This document shows positions 48,801-58,900 of a stretch of 61,421 bases of DNA, piece after piece. The stretch comes from an uncultured Planctomycetaceae bacterium (GTDB lineage Bacteria > Planctomycetota > Planctomycetia > Planctomycetales > Planctomycetaceae). The position numbers and the translations under genes are program-made. The notes under the pieces are model-generated. The model searched no databases. It was not told where the DNA came from and was given only the letters and a program-made list of their open reading frames with translations. The stretch is from positions 1-61,421 of the forward strand of contig CAIOKE010000296.1 in assembly GCA_903858815.1 (NCBI GenBank), in the 5' to 3' direction. Each line of letters starts with the position of its first letter. Position 1 is the stretch's first letter.

Positions 48801-51800
48801 ACGGGATCCATTCTGATTGGACGCGTCGGCACTCCGGATCAACTGGTGGTTTCTGCCGCCTCGGCCGTTGCCGAACTGGGCAGTGACTCCGATGTGGACC
48901 TCGCCGCGCGCGGTATCGCCATTTCAGCACGCTCTGGAATTGGCACGTCGGCCAACAGCCTTGAACTGCAGGCGTCCAACCTCGCCGCACAGACGCAGTC
49001 GGGCGATATCCGCCTCGACGCAACTGACAGCATCACCGTATCCACTGTCGATAATCTTTCCGGACTGCGGATTCTGGACCCAACCGCGCCACAGGGCACG
49101 ATCCGTCTGACATCGGCAAATGCTCTGGACGTTGCAACTGCCGTGATGAATGACACAGGCGGTGATATCCAGTTACTGGCTGGTACCAATCTTCGTCTGC
49201 AGAGTGACGCGGCCGTCGTCACCGCGGGTCAGGGTAGCCTGCTGCTGGTCGCTGGCTTCCGTCCTCCGGGCGATCAACGCACGCCCCTCGGTTCGATCAC
49301 ACAAAGCAGCCACGCGACGATATCATCCCAACACGGCAACATCACTCTGACGGCAGCTGATGATGTTTTGCTCGATCAGATTGTCAGCGTCGACGGCAAC
49401 ATCTTCATCACCGCCGGTGCTGCGAATCCAACGGGACACCTGAGCGCAGATCCGGCTCGCAACGACGCCCACATCAGAACAGCCGGTTTCGTCTCGCTGA
49501 AGTCAGGGGCGGAAAGTCCGGACCAGTGGACGTCACTGACAGTCGATGTCGGTGGGCTACAGGGCTCATGGCAGCAGGGAAATGTCATAATTCGCTCGTT
49601 CGGCGACCTGACCATTACTGGCACGGGACTCAGTACCACCGGCGCAACTGGCGATATTTTCGTGGTGACGGAAGACGGCAGCCTCAGGATCAACAGTCGG
49701 CTGGCCAGCCTCACCGGCGGTGCTGTCACTCTTTCCGCAGGCATCGATCTGAGCATCAATGCCGAAGTCCAGTCTGCCGGAGGACCTGTCAATCTGCAGT
49801 CGGCCGGTCATATCACTCTGCTTTCAGAGGGTCGCATAGCGACCATTGGACAGGGGGCGATCACGTTGAACGCAGGTGACGGGAGTCTGCAGATGCAGTC
49901 CGGCAGCCAGATCACGTCCGTCAGCGGTGATATTGAACTGACGGCCGGTCAGGATCTGCAGATTGCTCGCGTCAGCAGCCAGACCGGGGTCCTGAACCTG
50001 AGGGCGATTGCCGGACAGATCAGCGACAGCAGCAGCGCAGAGCAGCTGAATCTGCTGACAGATTCGGCGATCTGGCTGCGTGCGGGTGCTGGTATCGGCG
50101 GCAGTAGTCCGGAGCAGGATCTGAATCTGCAGGCTGGTCGACTCGATGCCGTCAGCAGCAGTGGCGGAATCTGGCTCACGGCACAGGGAAATCTCTACGT
50201 CACTCGCCAGGGCCTCGTTTCCGCAGGCAACAACGCCACCATTCAGCTGAATGTCAGTGGCCGTCTGCGGGCTGATCAGACACTGCGGGCCGACAGCGGA
50301 AATCTGCTGATTGCCGCTGCCGGGATCACCACAGAAGGTGCCATGCAGCTACTGGCACTGGAAGGCGATATCTCACTGCAGGCGGGCACGGAACAGATTA
50401 CAATGTCGGCCGCAACCGAGGTGAGAACACATGCCGGCTCGATCCGGATAAACGCCGCATCAGACATCAGACTGGCATACGTTGAAACGGCTGGACTGCT
50501 GAGCGTGGCCTCTACCGCCGGAGCACTTCTCGACGGAAATGATCCTTCTGGCACCGACACCGCACCGCAAGCGGTGCTCAATCTGCAAGCCGGCGAAATT
50601 CGCCTTGCCGCCACCGCAGGCATCGGCGCACTGAATCCGATCGAGATCAGCACTGCACTGCTGCATGCGATCAACAGCACAAACGGCGTCATCAACCTTG
50701 TGCAGACTCATGTGGGTGGCGATCTGGCACTGGACTTAGTGGACAACGCCGATCGTCCGGTTCAACTCGCGGTGCTCTCCGGCGCCCTGACGGACGGCAA
50801 CGATCAAAGTGGGCTCGCACGCTTGAACCTGCAGGCCGGTGCCGCCAGCCTGACCGCACGCGATGGGATCGGCAGCAACAATCCATTGGAAACGCGTCTG
50901 GGCACACTGAATGCCTTTGTCACCAACTCCGGCAGCCTGCGGATCAACGAGTCAGATCATCTGGCAGTGCAGCGAGTCCAGGTGTCAGGGCCGGGTGATG
51001 TGCAGATCGCCACTGGTGCAGACCTGCTGATACAGGATCAGATTCAGGTGCTTACCGGTGGCGGTGGTTCGGTCACCGGTACCCAGCCTGAAATCCGGCT
51101 CACCGCGATCAGCAGCATCGAGTTATCAGTCAATTCAAAAATCACGACCGAGCTGTCACACAACATCTCATTGCTGGCCGGCAACGACGTGACGATGCAG
51201 ACCGGGTCACTGATCAGTTCGTCCGGTGGCGAGCTGCTGGTCAGCACCGATCAACAGACCGGTGGTGACATTCTTGTGCAGAATCTGATCACAACTGGCC
51301 GGAAACTCACCGTGCAGTCAGCTGGCAATCTGCGAATCGGTGATACAGCCGGTGTCCTGTTGCGTGCTGCTGATGGCGTGGCCAGCAACGCCGAACAGAT
51401 CCTGCTGGACGCCGCCGGTAACATTCGCATCGCCGACGGGACAGTCATCTCGACGGACGATGATCCGAACCCCGGTGCTTCCGTTCAGCAGACTGCCGAT
51501 CGTCTGGTACTGATTGCGCGTGGACGCACTGCCGGCAGCAATCTGCCGCCCGATGCGGCTGTCGGAAGAGTGGAATTTGATGGGCGAGTTGTATTGCGTA
51601 CCGATGGCGGAGTGGCCACGACGTTTCTCGGACGTCCCACCGCCGACGCCGCTGGTACCATTGCGTTCTTTGACAGCAGCAGGGCCCAGAGGACCGCACA
51701 GGGCCAACTCATCTACCCAGGTAAGCTGAGGCCAGACCCGAATGGCGGATCACCCGGCTCGGGAACAGGCAGTGCCAGCCTGCAGCTGGTCTTCGAGCTG

Positions 51801-52913
51801 CAGGTTTCGGCAAACTCGCCGCAGGGCCAGCCGGCAGAAGAGAACCTGCGACTGGACATCGACTGGCGTGACCCATCGGACACAGCCCCGACAACCCTCT
51901 ACGTCGATCCCGGTTCGCGGCTGCTGGCACATTCATATTCGGTGGCTGAGTTGCTGAAGTTTCTGGAGACCGGAAAAAGTCAGTTCCTTGTCGACTTCAG
52001 CGTTTCCCACCATAACTCAATCCGAGTCTTTGGTGCGGAGGTGCGGCAGGGCGCTGCGTCTGCCGCAATTCCCGTCGGTCGCGTGACCAACCCGCTCACC
52101 GGAAATGACCTCGTTACAGGACTGATTTCGTCGTCAGACAGTGCCGCTACCGGCAGTTTGCAGCCGGGACAGAATGGCGGGCCGCGCGATATCTTCAGCG
52201 ATCCGAATTCCGATGCAGACTTCCATTTTGATGGTGCTGTTGTTCGAATTCAGGTGCCGGTCAGTCCGTTCGGTAGTGGGCCATTCAATGGGAATGGCAA
52301 CGGGCCAGGCAACGGGAATCGCGGGAACAATGATCTCGACGGGCCACCAGCTCAGCGACCGCCTCGACGCGCCTTTATTCCGCTGGTCGTCCAGCAGACC
52401 CCAATCCGAGCTCAGCTGCAGCCGCGAGCCGACTTTGAACCGATCACCGCCTCAATGGTGGTCAACACGAATGCACAGATACAGGACGTCGCAGCAGAAG
52501 ACAGTCTGGCAGTCACTGAGGACACCTATGAGGTTCGACAGTCAGAACAGGGACGATTCACTGTCCTGCGACAGCTGGATCGCTTTGACCAGGGAGAGGA
52601 ACTGCTGAACCCGCAGGCCTTGAAAGCCTGGGTTCAGCGACAGGCACAGCAGACGGAAAAACCACTGCTGGACGGCGAAGATTATGAATTGTGGCTGGTC
52701 ACGAAAAAACGCACGGCCAGCGGAGCTGTGGTGCGGATTGAACGCCAGCTGCTGATGTTTGATGTGATCGAAGGACAGCCGTTCCCGGCTCGCGATGATC
52801 AATCGACCGAGCAGTCCGCAGCCGGTCCGCAGCTGCAGCCAGTGGCTCCTGAAGACCTGCCGCCCCAACCGGGACAGCAGGAACAGGCCCAGCCAGAAGC
52901 TCCACGTTCCTGA
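39807..52913 (+). CDS. Giant secreted repeat protein (4,368 residues)
   Basis: A very large exported or surface protein. Near the N-terminus (residues 40-49) it has LEDRRVFNAS, a variant of the LExRxLLxA motif that opens many large planctomycete proteins. The rest, to about residue 4100, consists of short beta-strand units such as GDIRLTT, LQLTAYTDTGDIRL and GSIVDNN, suggesting a long beta-helix or haemagglutinin-like fibre. At a larger scale, four imperfect modules begin near 40719, 43185, 45714 and 47505, each starting with a (V/I)xDxND turn. A Gly/Asn-rich linker (GNGNGPGNGNRGNN) precedes a compact C-terminal domain. I start at the ATG at 39807 rather than the TTG at 39678. It is the probable substrate of the adjacent exporter; that is inference. 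Confidence 0.85.
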   Translation: MSLRTFLSRVLQLLKGGSDPQPAPPPSTRPAARAIRFSRLEDRRVFNASFVLNAAGLTLDNFTSSGELSVSDGPGDVQFRLGSGMGQWIGATGPGISLLDNGSLLSVQDSLLQNGGAAGNISILADNANGDINISLNDAIHLQGGSTPSALQIQTTGNVLLARNVIAPNAILDAPNYHISVTASGLVGIEGIVNAQSVTLHSAGDAIIAGRIDAENSILVDSAAEILDGQNEQISFRTEQLTLKAVKGIGNADTIETDVRFLQAFNLESGQIDITETGAPGNLTIGRIDNPGRFVRLQVMNGGLVDGNDAGGRQLNIDAHDLQLETTADIGSPGTTPFPLFRNHLEVSVTGDLTAQTPGFAAFFGQIDGQLNVVAHDLTLASDTDVDFTRAGESILQGVSLIADADGNGSGTVLIAEQLSMPESLLLQGADIQASDGTIDLQAGRILLVSGQSEELHLNLIPLQTGELGQFDGTVNGNLSIVSDSAVALADLDGSGDALRSLSTTGSLNLTIGGRAAINGKVTAADSVTIAAADDLDVFGPVSAGTRLRLSAGSDGTGSLFTSSTSFIEAGGPGQPGDLTLNAGDQQGNIQLNGTVKASQQLTASAPGGHLNGSAVPSAPMITLTAGAGIGNLAPLQIMAADVEASTGSDGIFLKNSIAANYRSLTATTGDLILESAEAANVISAVTGGGNIRLTTAAGQLLVQQAVTESGDISLRGSQNDLVLVGNVIANGLITVHSATAVAEFDSDEEGDLQALQIEIYAATGIGTAANPIEVAGPEMTLAAATGTGDIRLNALQTIVIGSTPDLQGLMIRDPDQTNQKNTIALTASDQILLASGIENRAEGNIELTAGAEIFQDSGAGIFTGGSGSINITAGLSQQTSIPGSFVMNDGAIISNQMGQIRLVAGADVALGEVHSQSGNLYVEAGSNNPFGSIVDNSVAENPNLSTSGILTLLAATNVGGPDTDADLNLQVNGVQAAATTGGIYLQSASFLRILSNGLRTAGPAGDIHVVTTSGGLEVSGNIMAAGSGRIQLITADELKVNSLIASETGDIFLTGRRVSTNNAGNIQTGGSGALNLTATDGEIVIDPSNSLIAQDGGLVLQATGNVVLSELRTAGNVTISSDTGNVFDNNDTTTQRRTNITGNDVRLKAVNIGQQPVDFFTGLPEALDVSITGALSVDVTGFAALQGRIATTGTLSAETLFLMSEQNLNFATLNPSVVNLALLGDVDGNADGTVFLKTEVVVPGNLRITAADLDGGTDGIRLLAENLLLTSGQSESARVTLNAPGTGEIGVLDARSKGSLQLQATTPVQLRDLDGDTLALASTASDGDLVLNAAGTILVQNKLQADGLVRLSTTGDLSVNAPIDPDTVTLTADGDILLNNQIVATQQIVISAGADGDGNLSSSAAGSLQAGSGNTGDILLRAGDTSGSIELQGPVNAGAGLVLRAVGGSVNAFSQLTSRTLQIDAATGIGNQTPLQVQAHTIAANTLSGNVALSNSVAAVCTSLTTSAGSLFYSGTGSTDVLAAVTDEGEIQLQTVGGNLTIGQVTATAGSVLLSTFETGSVLINSASASTILQVEAAESIAEVGADNDVDLQGQQIGLRASTGIGSAGQALELDGPDLQLTAYTDTGDIRLQALSGVTVSTVIEATGLTIRDRNQTGGQHQIELVSNAAIFLEASVVNNSLGDIQLLADGDLQQFAFTSVRTAGLGTVTLRAGKTQGGSVGSIGRNMTMEDESLIDSDQGSITLQATGDVRLGTVHSASGRIVASAGTITSIGSIFDNTLTETANLVTSGSVSLSATDNVGGPGTDEDVNFDAPRLEAVSNFGSLHLRSAGTVQLEGQGLRTFGATGNIHLVTDAGNLDVAAEVHAANAGNIRLEAKDQLTLSRLVTSQSGFITLNGASVAASADGDVSTAGNGSIVLNAFEQDILLDAQQTLVAGNGLVSLQANRHISIAGIQTAGNVAAVAVNGDIFDNNDETTSRRLNITAASLTLTANAIGTPPDSFFVELPNGLEIDLTGTLTVQAQTFAALHGNINGTGNLTAQTLFLMSDQDLVYSTAGTPQVTNLALLADLDNNGAGAVVLRTPVAVSGNLRLSGHDIDGGVDGIRLTGQRMLLRSGSSEDISAGSASTVLPLFLDAATAASLRITAVTGVQLSDLNADGSAFASSGTTGQLNLTAGDTIHVVDKIFTAGSVNLNATGQIVIDGAIDPETITLTASDDIQINNALVATHLLTVTAGTDGTGSISSASAGTLTASGPGNTGEIRLISGEVSGAIQLHGRVESAADMTITAAGGAINGTAELLAKSLRMTAATGIGNLNPLNMTAGNVAANTANGDLLLQNRIAAVYTSLSTGTGLISVTTAGLAEFQNVQTSDGDIRLFSESAAIFVDNVKAGSTDNTLRITSETLSELNSDSAADLTASHIILLTNRGIGSVSNALELSGSGLQLTAGSQSGSIVLTADTTVEVVAALDQSGLQTGTPGQPAGGNGSADPQLLSLTTTGSLLINADVRNFAGGDVLLQAGVQIQQQSPTTITATDSGSIQLQAIGDIRLSTLQSEASVEVRSQQGSIVDNNDSPGNRRTNVSADSLLLQAISVGQPPAAFFTDLPEALEVSLTGALSVDVAGFAAIHGTIGTTSALRADTLFLISDEHLNLAAVSQQQVNNFAAIADLDRNGSGTINFSQPVAVAGNLRLQAADLDAGAEPIRVSAQRTLATSQQSELLLLTPLNIGPGTPGQFDGVAGDNLTVSASDSLVLTDLNGDGNALSAAKTIHADSAADLQVAARITTTEEIQLRATRTLSADGALTSRDIFLRGGDINVTERLAAARNTILEAGPGGVGGIRVSSTGQIQAGNPQGTGSITLRSGSMSGDIQLDGLLQAGHQLDVTAGGGRIDGTGQLAAPDISLHSANGIGGNSSLQLLADRIEAETSKSDLLIRNLQSGTFARLQNLTGNIDATGDGDTLVQTAFTSTGNIRLQTAAGQLTIVRAVVSTAGDIRLSTTDTGSILIGRVGTPDQLVVSAASAVAELGSDSDVDLAARGIAISARSGIGTSANSLELQASNLAAQTQSGDIRLDATDSITVSTVDNLSGLRILDPTAPQGTIRLTSANALDVATAVMNDTGGDIQLLAGTNLRLQSDAAVVTAGQGSLLLVAGFRPPGDQRTPLGSITQSSHATISSQHGNITLTAADDVLLDQIVSVDGNIFITAGAANPTGHLSADPARNDAHIRTAGFVSLKSGAESPDQWTSLTVDVGGLQGSWQQGNVIIRSFGDLTITGTGLSTTGATGDIFVVTEDGSLRINSRLASLTGGAVTLSAGIDLSINAEVQSAGGPVNLQSAGHITLLSEGRIATIGQGAITLNAGDGSLQMQSGSQITSVSGDIELTAGQDLQIARVSSQTGVLNLRAIAGQISDSSSAEQLNLLTDSAIWLRAGAGIGGSSPEQDLNLQAGRLDAVSSSGGIWLTAQGNLYVTRQGLVSAGNNATIQLNVSGRLRADQTLRADSGNLLIAAAGITTEGAMQLLALEGDISLQAGTEQITMSAATEVRTHAGSIRINAASDIRLAYVETAGLLSVASTAGALLDGNDPSGTDTAPQAVLNLQAGEIRLAATAGIGALNPIEISTALLHAINSTNGVINLVQTHVGGDLALDLVDNADRPVQLAVLSGALTDGNDQSGLARLNLQAGAASLTARDGIGSNNPLETRLGTLNAFVTNSGSLRINESDHLAVQRVQVSGPGDVQIATGADLLIQDQIQVLTGGGGSVTGTQPEIRLTAISSIELSVNSKITTELSHNISLLAGNDVTMQTGSLISSSGGELLVSTDQQTGGDILVQNLITTGRKLTVQSAGNLRIGDTAGVLLRAADGVASNAEQILLDAAGNIRIADGTVISTDDDPNPGASVQQTADRLVLIARGRTAGSNLPPDAAVGRVEFDGRVVLRTDGGVATTFLGRPTADAAGTIAFFDSSRAQRTAQGQLIYPGKLRPDPNGGSPGSGTGSASLQLVFELQVSANSPQGQPAEENLRLDIDWRDPSDTAPTTLYVDPGSRLLAHSYSVAELLKFLETGKSQFLVDFSVSHHNSIRVFGAEVRQGAASAAIPVGRVTNPLTGNDLVTGLISSSDSAATGSLQPGQNGGPRDIFSDPNSDADFHFDGAVVRIQVPVSPFGSGPFNGNGNGPGNGNRGNNDLDGPPAQRPPRRAFIPLVVQQTPIRAQLQPRADFEPITASMVVNTNAQIQDVAAEDSLAVTEDTYEVRQSEQGRFTVLRQLDRFDQGEELLNPQALKAWVQRQAQQTEKPLLDGEDYELWLVTKKRTASGAVVRIERQLLMFDVIEGQPFPARDDQSTEQSAAGPQLQPVAPEDLPPQPGQQEQAQPEAPRS

Positions 52914-52953
52914 AGATATTGATTTTTTTCTGTTATTCCAAGGTAGATCAGAC

Positions 52954-55900
52954 ATGGCCGGACAGGATCAGAATCAGCCGCTGAATCAGCGGCCATTTGA
53001 GCCGGACGAACTGTCAACAAACCCGACACCGTTCTCGGACGCCGACGCTCTGGCGACCGAGCAGGGCAGCGGGGGTAGCGGAAACCAGCCTCTGGAAATC
53101 CAGCTGGATCCCCTTGCCACCATTCGCGAATCGCAGGCGCCCGCCCTGTTCAGCGATGCAGACGCCACCATCGCGTCGGCACCGGACGACGATGCTCGGC
53201 TTTCCTCAACTGCCCCACCACCGCGTTCACCGTCGCCTGCTGACGATGCCGCCACTCTGGTGCTCGCTGCTGATCAGCAGCTGCGCTCAGAAACCGCCAC
53301 AGAAGTGGCGTCGCAGCCAGGCAATGGGACCGATGGGCCATCACGCAGCACATGGAATCTGCGAATCCATTCGCACAACGTGGAAGGTCAGCTCTCAGGA
53401 ATCGTCAATCGAACCAATGATGCAGCACTGCAGGCGTCTCCGGTGGCCGCCGCGATCGCCCAGTCTGCGTCCGCCCCTGAGTATCAGATTCTGGGCATGC
53501 TGGCTCAGGGCGGAATGGGGATCGTTTACCGCGCGCGACAGACGTCACTGAATCGCGAAATGGCCATCAAAACTCTGAAGCCCGGTCAGGATGACCCCGT
53601 CGCGGCTCAGGAAATGTTCGTTTCCGAAGCAGTCATTACCGCCAACCTCGTACATCCGAATATCGTCCCCGTACATGACCTTGGCCGCAACGCCGAAGGC
53701 AAACTGTTCTATTCGATGAAGCAGGTCTCCGGTCGTGACTGGCGCAAGGCCATGCCGGAACTCAGTCGCGAAGAAAATCTGGATATCCTGCTGAAAGTCT
53801 GTGATGCCGTTGCCTACGCACATTCACAGGGAGTCATCAATCGTGACCTGAAACCGGAAAACGTGTTTGTCGGATCGTACGGTGAAGTGATTGTCCTCGA
53901 CTGGGGACTGGCGGTCGTCAACGATCGCTTCTCCCGACGCGACAGCGTGCTGATCAGCACTCGCGGGTGCGCCGGTACGCTGGCCTATGCCGCACCCGAA
54001 CTGTTCGATCATGATACTCGCCGCATCTGCCCCCAGACCGACGTGTACCTGCTGGGCGCCATTCTGTTTGAGATTCTGGAAGGCTTCCCACCCCATATTC
54101 TCAAATCTTTCAGCCAGCTGGCTGGACCACGCCAGCGGCGGGATGCCGTCTTTGCCGCTGTACGAAATAATCAGATTGAACAGGATGTCCGGAACAGCGG
54201 CGAACTGATGCAGATTGCCCTCCAAGCAATGGCCACCAGTCCGTCTGAGCGATTTCCCAGCGTCGAAGAGCTGCAGAAAGCGATTCGCCAGTACCGCACC
54301 ACAGGACGGGCCGAAGAACTGCTCGCGGAAGTCCGCAGCTCAACGGAAAAAACGACCAGCTATGACCAGTATCAGCAGTCCGTGGCATTGTTCACGGAAG
54401 CATTGCGATTGTGGCCCAGCGATCAGCGAGCCATTGCCGGGGACCGTGCAGCGCGACGCGGCTTTGCCGAGTTGGCCCTGCGTCGCAGTGACTTCGACCT
54501 CGGACTGGAAGTGGTCGCCGATCGATCCGAAAGCGAACTGCAGGCACTGGCCACGCAGCTGAAAGCCGGGCGCCGACGACGGACCATCATTCGCACCACA
54601 TGGCTGGTGTCCAGTGGCCTCGCCATGCTGCTGCTGGGACTGACGCTGATTTTCCAGCTGGACCTGCAGTCTGCTCGCCGGGAGCTCGCTTCTGCCAACG
54701 ATGACATCAAACGTGCTGATGCCAAACGTGAGACTGCTGAGAAGGAAGCGAAGGCTGCCGAAGCACTTGTCGCTGAAGCAGAATCTCGCAAGCAGGCTGC
54801 AGATGCCGCGGCAAAACAGGCCGTGGCAGGACAGCAGGCTGCCGAGTCAGCCCGGCAACAGGCTGAACAGGACAAACAGACCGCACAAAAGGCTGAACGA
54901 GACGCCAATGACGCGCGTAAACAGGCCGTGATGCTGGCCGACGCAGCCAATCTGGCCCGCAAATCCGCTGATGAAGCGGCCGCCGCTGCCATGCTCAGTC
55001 AACGCAAAGCCGTCCAGGAGCTTACCAAAGCCAACGAAGACAAGCAGCGAGTCATTGCCGAAAGCGAAGCCATCACGAAACAGGCCAGAGCCGATGTGGC
55101 AGCAGCCGAGGCCGAAGTTCGCAACCAGCAGTCACTGGCAGATCGTGTCGCACTCGATAGTCTGATTCAGCAACTGGAAGCACAGCAGGATCTGCGGGAA
55201 TGGCAGGCATTGATCCCGTTGGCCACCAAAGCCCTGCAGGAACTGGAAGCACGCGCTGCAGCCGGCCGACCGAATCCATGGTTCACCGATGCGGTCCGCA
55301 ACAGTATTCGTGAAAAACTGCAACAGGCCACCCGACAGGCCAATGCCCCCGCCAGCTCCGCTCGTCTCGAATTCCCGGAACGCACAACTCTGGCTGCTCT
55401 CAGTGATGACGGCCTGACGCTCGTCCGCATCCTGCGTCAGGCTGACCAGCCCACAGCGCCACGACTTCTGGAATTCCGGAACACAGCTGCACCGAATGCT
55501 CCGGATATGGCCGATCAGCGACTGCCCTTCAATGAACAAAGTTCTGTTGACCGTCTGCTGGTCTCGAAACACGGCGCCCACGTCGCAGTGCTGCTGAAAA
55601 CCGGCAAGGTCCTGATCTTCAGCCGCAATCAGCAGCAACAGTATCAGCAACGAGCTGAAGTGCCACTGACGATTGCCGGTCGACCGTTTCGAACCGCCTT
55701 TCTGACATTCTCCGGAAATGAACAGCGACTGTATCTGGCGGCCAGTGATCGCACAACATCCCTGCAGATCCTTGATCTGACCACAGCACAGACACAACCG
55801 CTGCTGCAGGATGTCGCGTTGTTCGCAGATCCCGCAGTGGATCATCGCTGCACGCATTTTGCCGTCTCACCGGATGAACAATTCCTGCTGCATTATTCTG

Positions 55901-58900
55901 CCGAAGGTCGCGATCGCTTTATCCGCGCGTTTCCACTCGTGACTGGCACAACACCCGGCAGTCTGCAACCGGATTCTCGACCGGAAGCGGTGACGCGCAT
56001 GAACATCGGGCAGCTGCGAATCCGTCAGCCTGCCGGTGACGGAGCCGGACAGTTTCTGCCTGAAACTCTGCTGACTTTGCAGCTCACTCCGGACGGCTCA
56101 GCCCTGATTCTTGGACTCAATAGTCGCTCAGATCGACGTGCATGGGCATGGCTGCCGCGCGCTACCGCTGCGAATGAGACTGAATTCCCGTTCGCCGTCG
56201 GTCGTGACGACGCACTGCTGGAGTCCTTTGCCTCAGCAGATGACCAGCTGCCCGCGTTCCTGAAAGTTTCACTCGACGGTCGGCGGATCGTCGCCGGACA
56301 CCTGCGACGGCGTGACAACCTCGAAGTCTGGACGGTGCAGAATGGTCGCATCCAGTCTGCCAGCGAATTCCAGTTGCACCAGTACGAGGGAGGTGGGCGA
56401 GTTTCAGCAATTGTCTCCGGGCAGTCGGAAGCTGTTGTCGATGCAGCCTTCACCGATGGCACGGCCGGTTTACTGACCAGTGTGGACAGCCGCGCTGTCA
56501 CACACTGGAACCTGCCGGGTTATGGCGATTTTGTGCGAGAACGGCAGCAGCTGGTGGACGAATTTCGGCGGCTGAAGAAACCGGCCGCCCCGCCCGCAAA
56601 AGGTAATGCCGGCCCACGATTGCCCGCAGCCGGCATCGCGACTCCCGTTTCACTGGCCTTCGAAGACTCTGAAGTCAGCACCTCAGCCGTCCTCCAGGAT
56701 GAATTCAGGCCAAAATTTCTGCAGCGCTGGACCAGCGTGTATTCACTGCAGTTCAATCCGGTCAATGGCAGACTCCTTGTGGGTGCAGACGATCTGGCCG
56801 CCCATCTGCTGGACAGCAATGGCAAGCCGGTGCTGTCTGTCAGCAGTCGGCCGGATCCTCTGCGGGAACAGCTGACTGCCGGCACAGGGACGCAGTCGGG
56901 CGGATATCTGACTGAAGGCCATAATTCCAATATTGTCGCCACTCGATTTCTGCCGGATGGTTCACTTTTGACCGCAGAGAACCTTGGCGTGATCTGTGTC
57001 TGGGATGCGCAGCCGGATGCTGACGGGATGGGGCAGGAAAAATGTCGTCTGCTGACCGGTTCGGGGGGAGGTGGATTTGCCGTTTCGCCGGATGGCCGAT
57101 TTGTGGTCGCCGGCGGAGCAGAGCTTAAGGATCCTGCGCAACCGGATTCCGGATTATCAGCTCGTGTGCTGGTGTGGCAGAGTTCAGACTTCGACAAGTC
57201 AGCAGCCCCCGCAGCGTTTCGCCAACTGCAGATTGAAGCAGGTTCAGCCAATCCGGAAGCCAGCTCTGTTCAGATTTCGTCCGTTGCCGTTTCTCCGGCA
57301 GGAACACTGGTCGCTGCCGGCTGTCGAAACGGACAGATTCTGCTATGGTCGCTGCAGGACAGCACTCTGCTGGATCTGCAGCGATCGCACCGCGAGGATC
57401 AGATTACTGCCGTCTGCTTCCTGAATGACAGCACGCTGTTGACCGCCGGTTATGACGGAACCGTGCGCAGCTGGACCATTGAAAACGGACAACTTGCAGC
57501 CGCAGCGATTCTGGTGCGTGGCTCCCAGATTCTCAGCCTCGAGGCCACCGCTGACGGACGTCGGTTCGCAATTATTGATCTGCAGCCGGACGCACCGCGC
57601 GGGGCTGAATCAGCAACGGTTGCAAATTCGGAAGGGACGGCTGCTCAGCAGTCGGCGGTCGAACAGACTGTGGCCGCTCGACTGCGAATTTCTCTGCATA
57701 GCAGCGATGGCGCACTGCAGTTGCTGCTGCAGGATCGATTACTTGCCGAAACAGACAGTGCGTTGCCCCTGCAGACGGCCCTCAGCTGGAGTCTTGACGG
57801 TGAGCGACTGCTGCTGTTGCAGAGCGGACGTTTGACCGTGTTCGGTGGACCACAGTGGCAGCCACTTCAGGCCTTGCAGATTGCCAGCGAACAGCGAGTA
57901 CCGGTTCGCGCCGCAATTCGAGGCGGGGCAGGGCAACCCCTGCAGATTGCCACAGTGGGTGGCCGCGAAGCCATCTTATGGGACCTGCAGTCCGGCCAGG
58001 CATTGACGCGTTTTCGCTCGCATTCCAGTGGTCGCCTCACCGCCAGTCAGTCCAGCGACCAGAACGTTGTCCTGACGGTCAGCGATGCCCTGCGAATGTT
58101 TGATGTCCGGGAAGGCTCTGAAACGCGCGGGCGAACGCTGCTCCGCGTGGCCTCGACAGATCTGCATCAGACGCCATTATCTGACGCACGCTTCAGCCCG
58201 GCACACGGCGATCTGCGATTTCTGAGCTGTGATCAGGCGGGCGAACTGGGACTGTGGCAGTATCGTGAAGGAGTCCTGCCGCAGTTGCTGCAGCGCATTC
58301 CCGCTGGCGAGCAGTCGGTACCGACCTGGGCGGCCGATTCCGGTATCGTGAACTTTGTCAGTCAGGTGGCGTGGCGGCCGGACGGACAGGGCTTTGCCGG
58401 GTTGCAGCGGGGTGTCCTGCACTGCTGGTCGATTGGCCAGCAGCAAAGCAACGTAGCCGGAACCGATCCACTGACGGCACTAACGCTGCCACTGCCAGCA
58501 GGGTTGGACTGTCGATTCAACGATCTGACGTGGTCCGTGGACGGCACGACTCTGGCCGCCGGCGGAGTCGCCTTCCGGGAAGCTGACGCGGTACTGTTCA
58601 GTGCGGCCTGCGTGTGGCGAGTGACGGCGGACGGTGCCCGGCTGGTGGCCGTACTTCAGGACGATCCTGAGCACGAACGCATCCCGGCGACAGGGTCTGG
58701 CGAGCAGCCGGGCGGGATCACAGCCATTGCTCTGGACGCAGCCGGTGGACGGCTATTGACTGGCGGCGTAGACGCTCGCATCAACACGTGGCTGTTGCCG
58801 CCACTGGACGTCCCTCGGGACACCAACACCGATCCTGACGCTGCCACTGCCGACACTCGCCTTGAACAACTGAAGATCTGGTGGGGCGTGCAGCTGGAAG

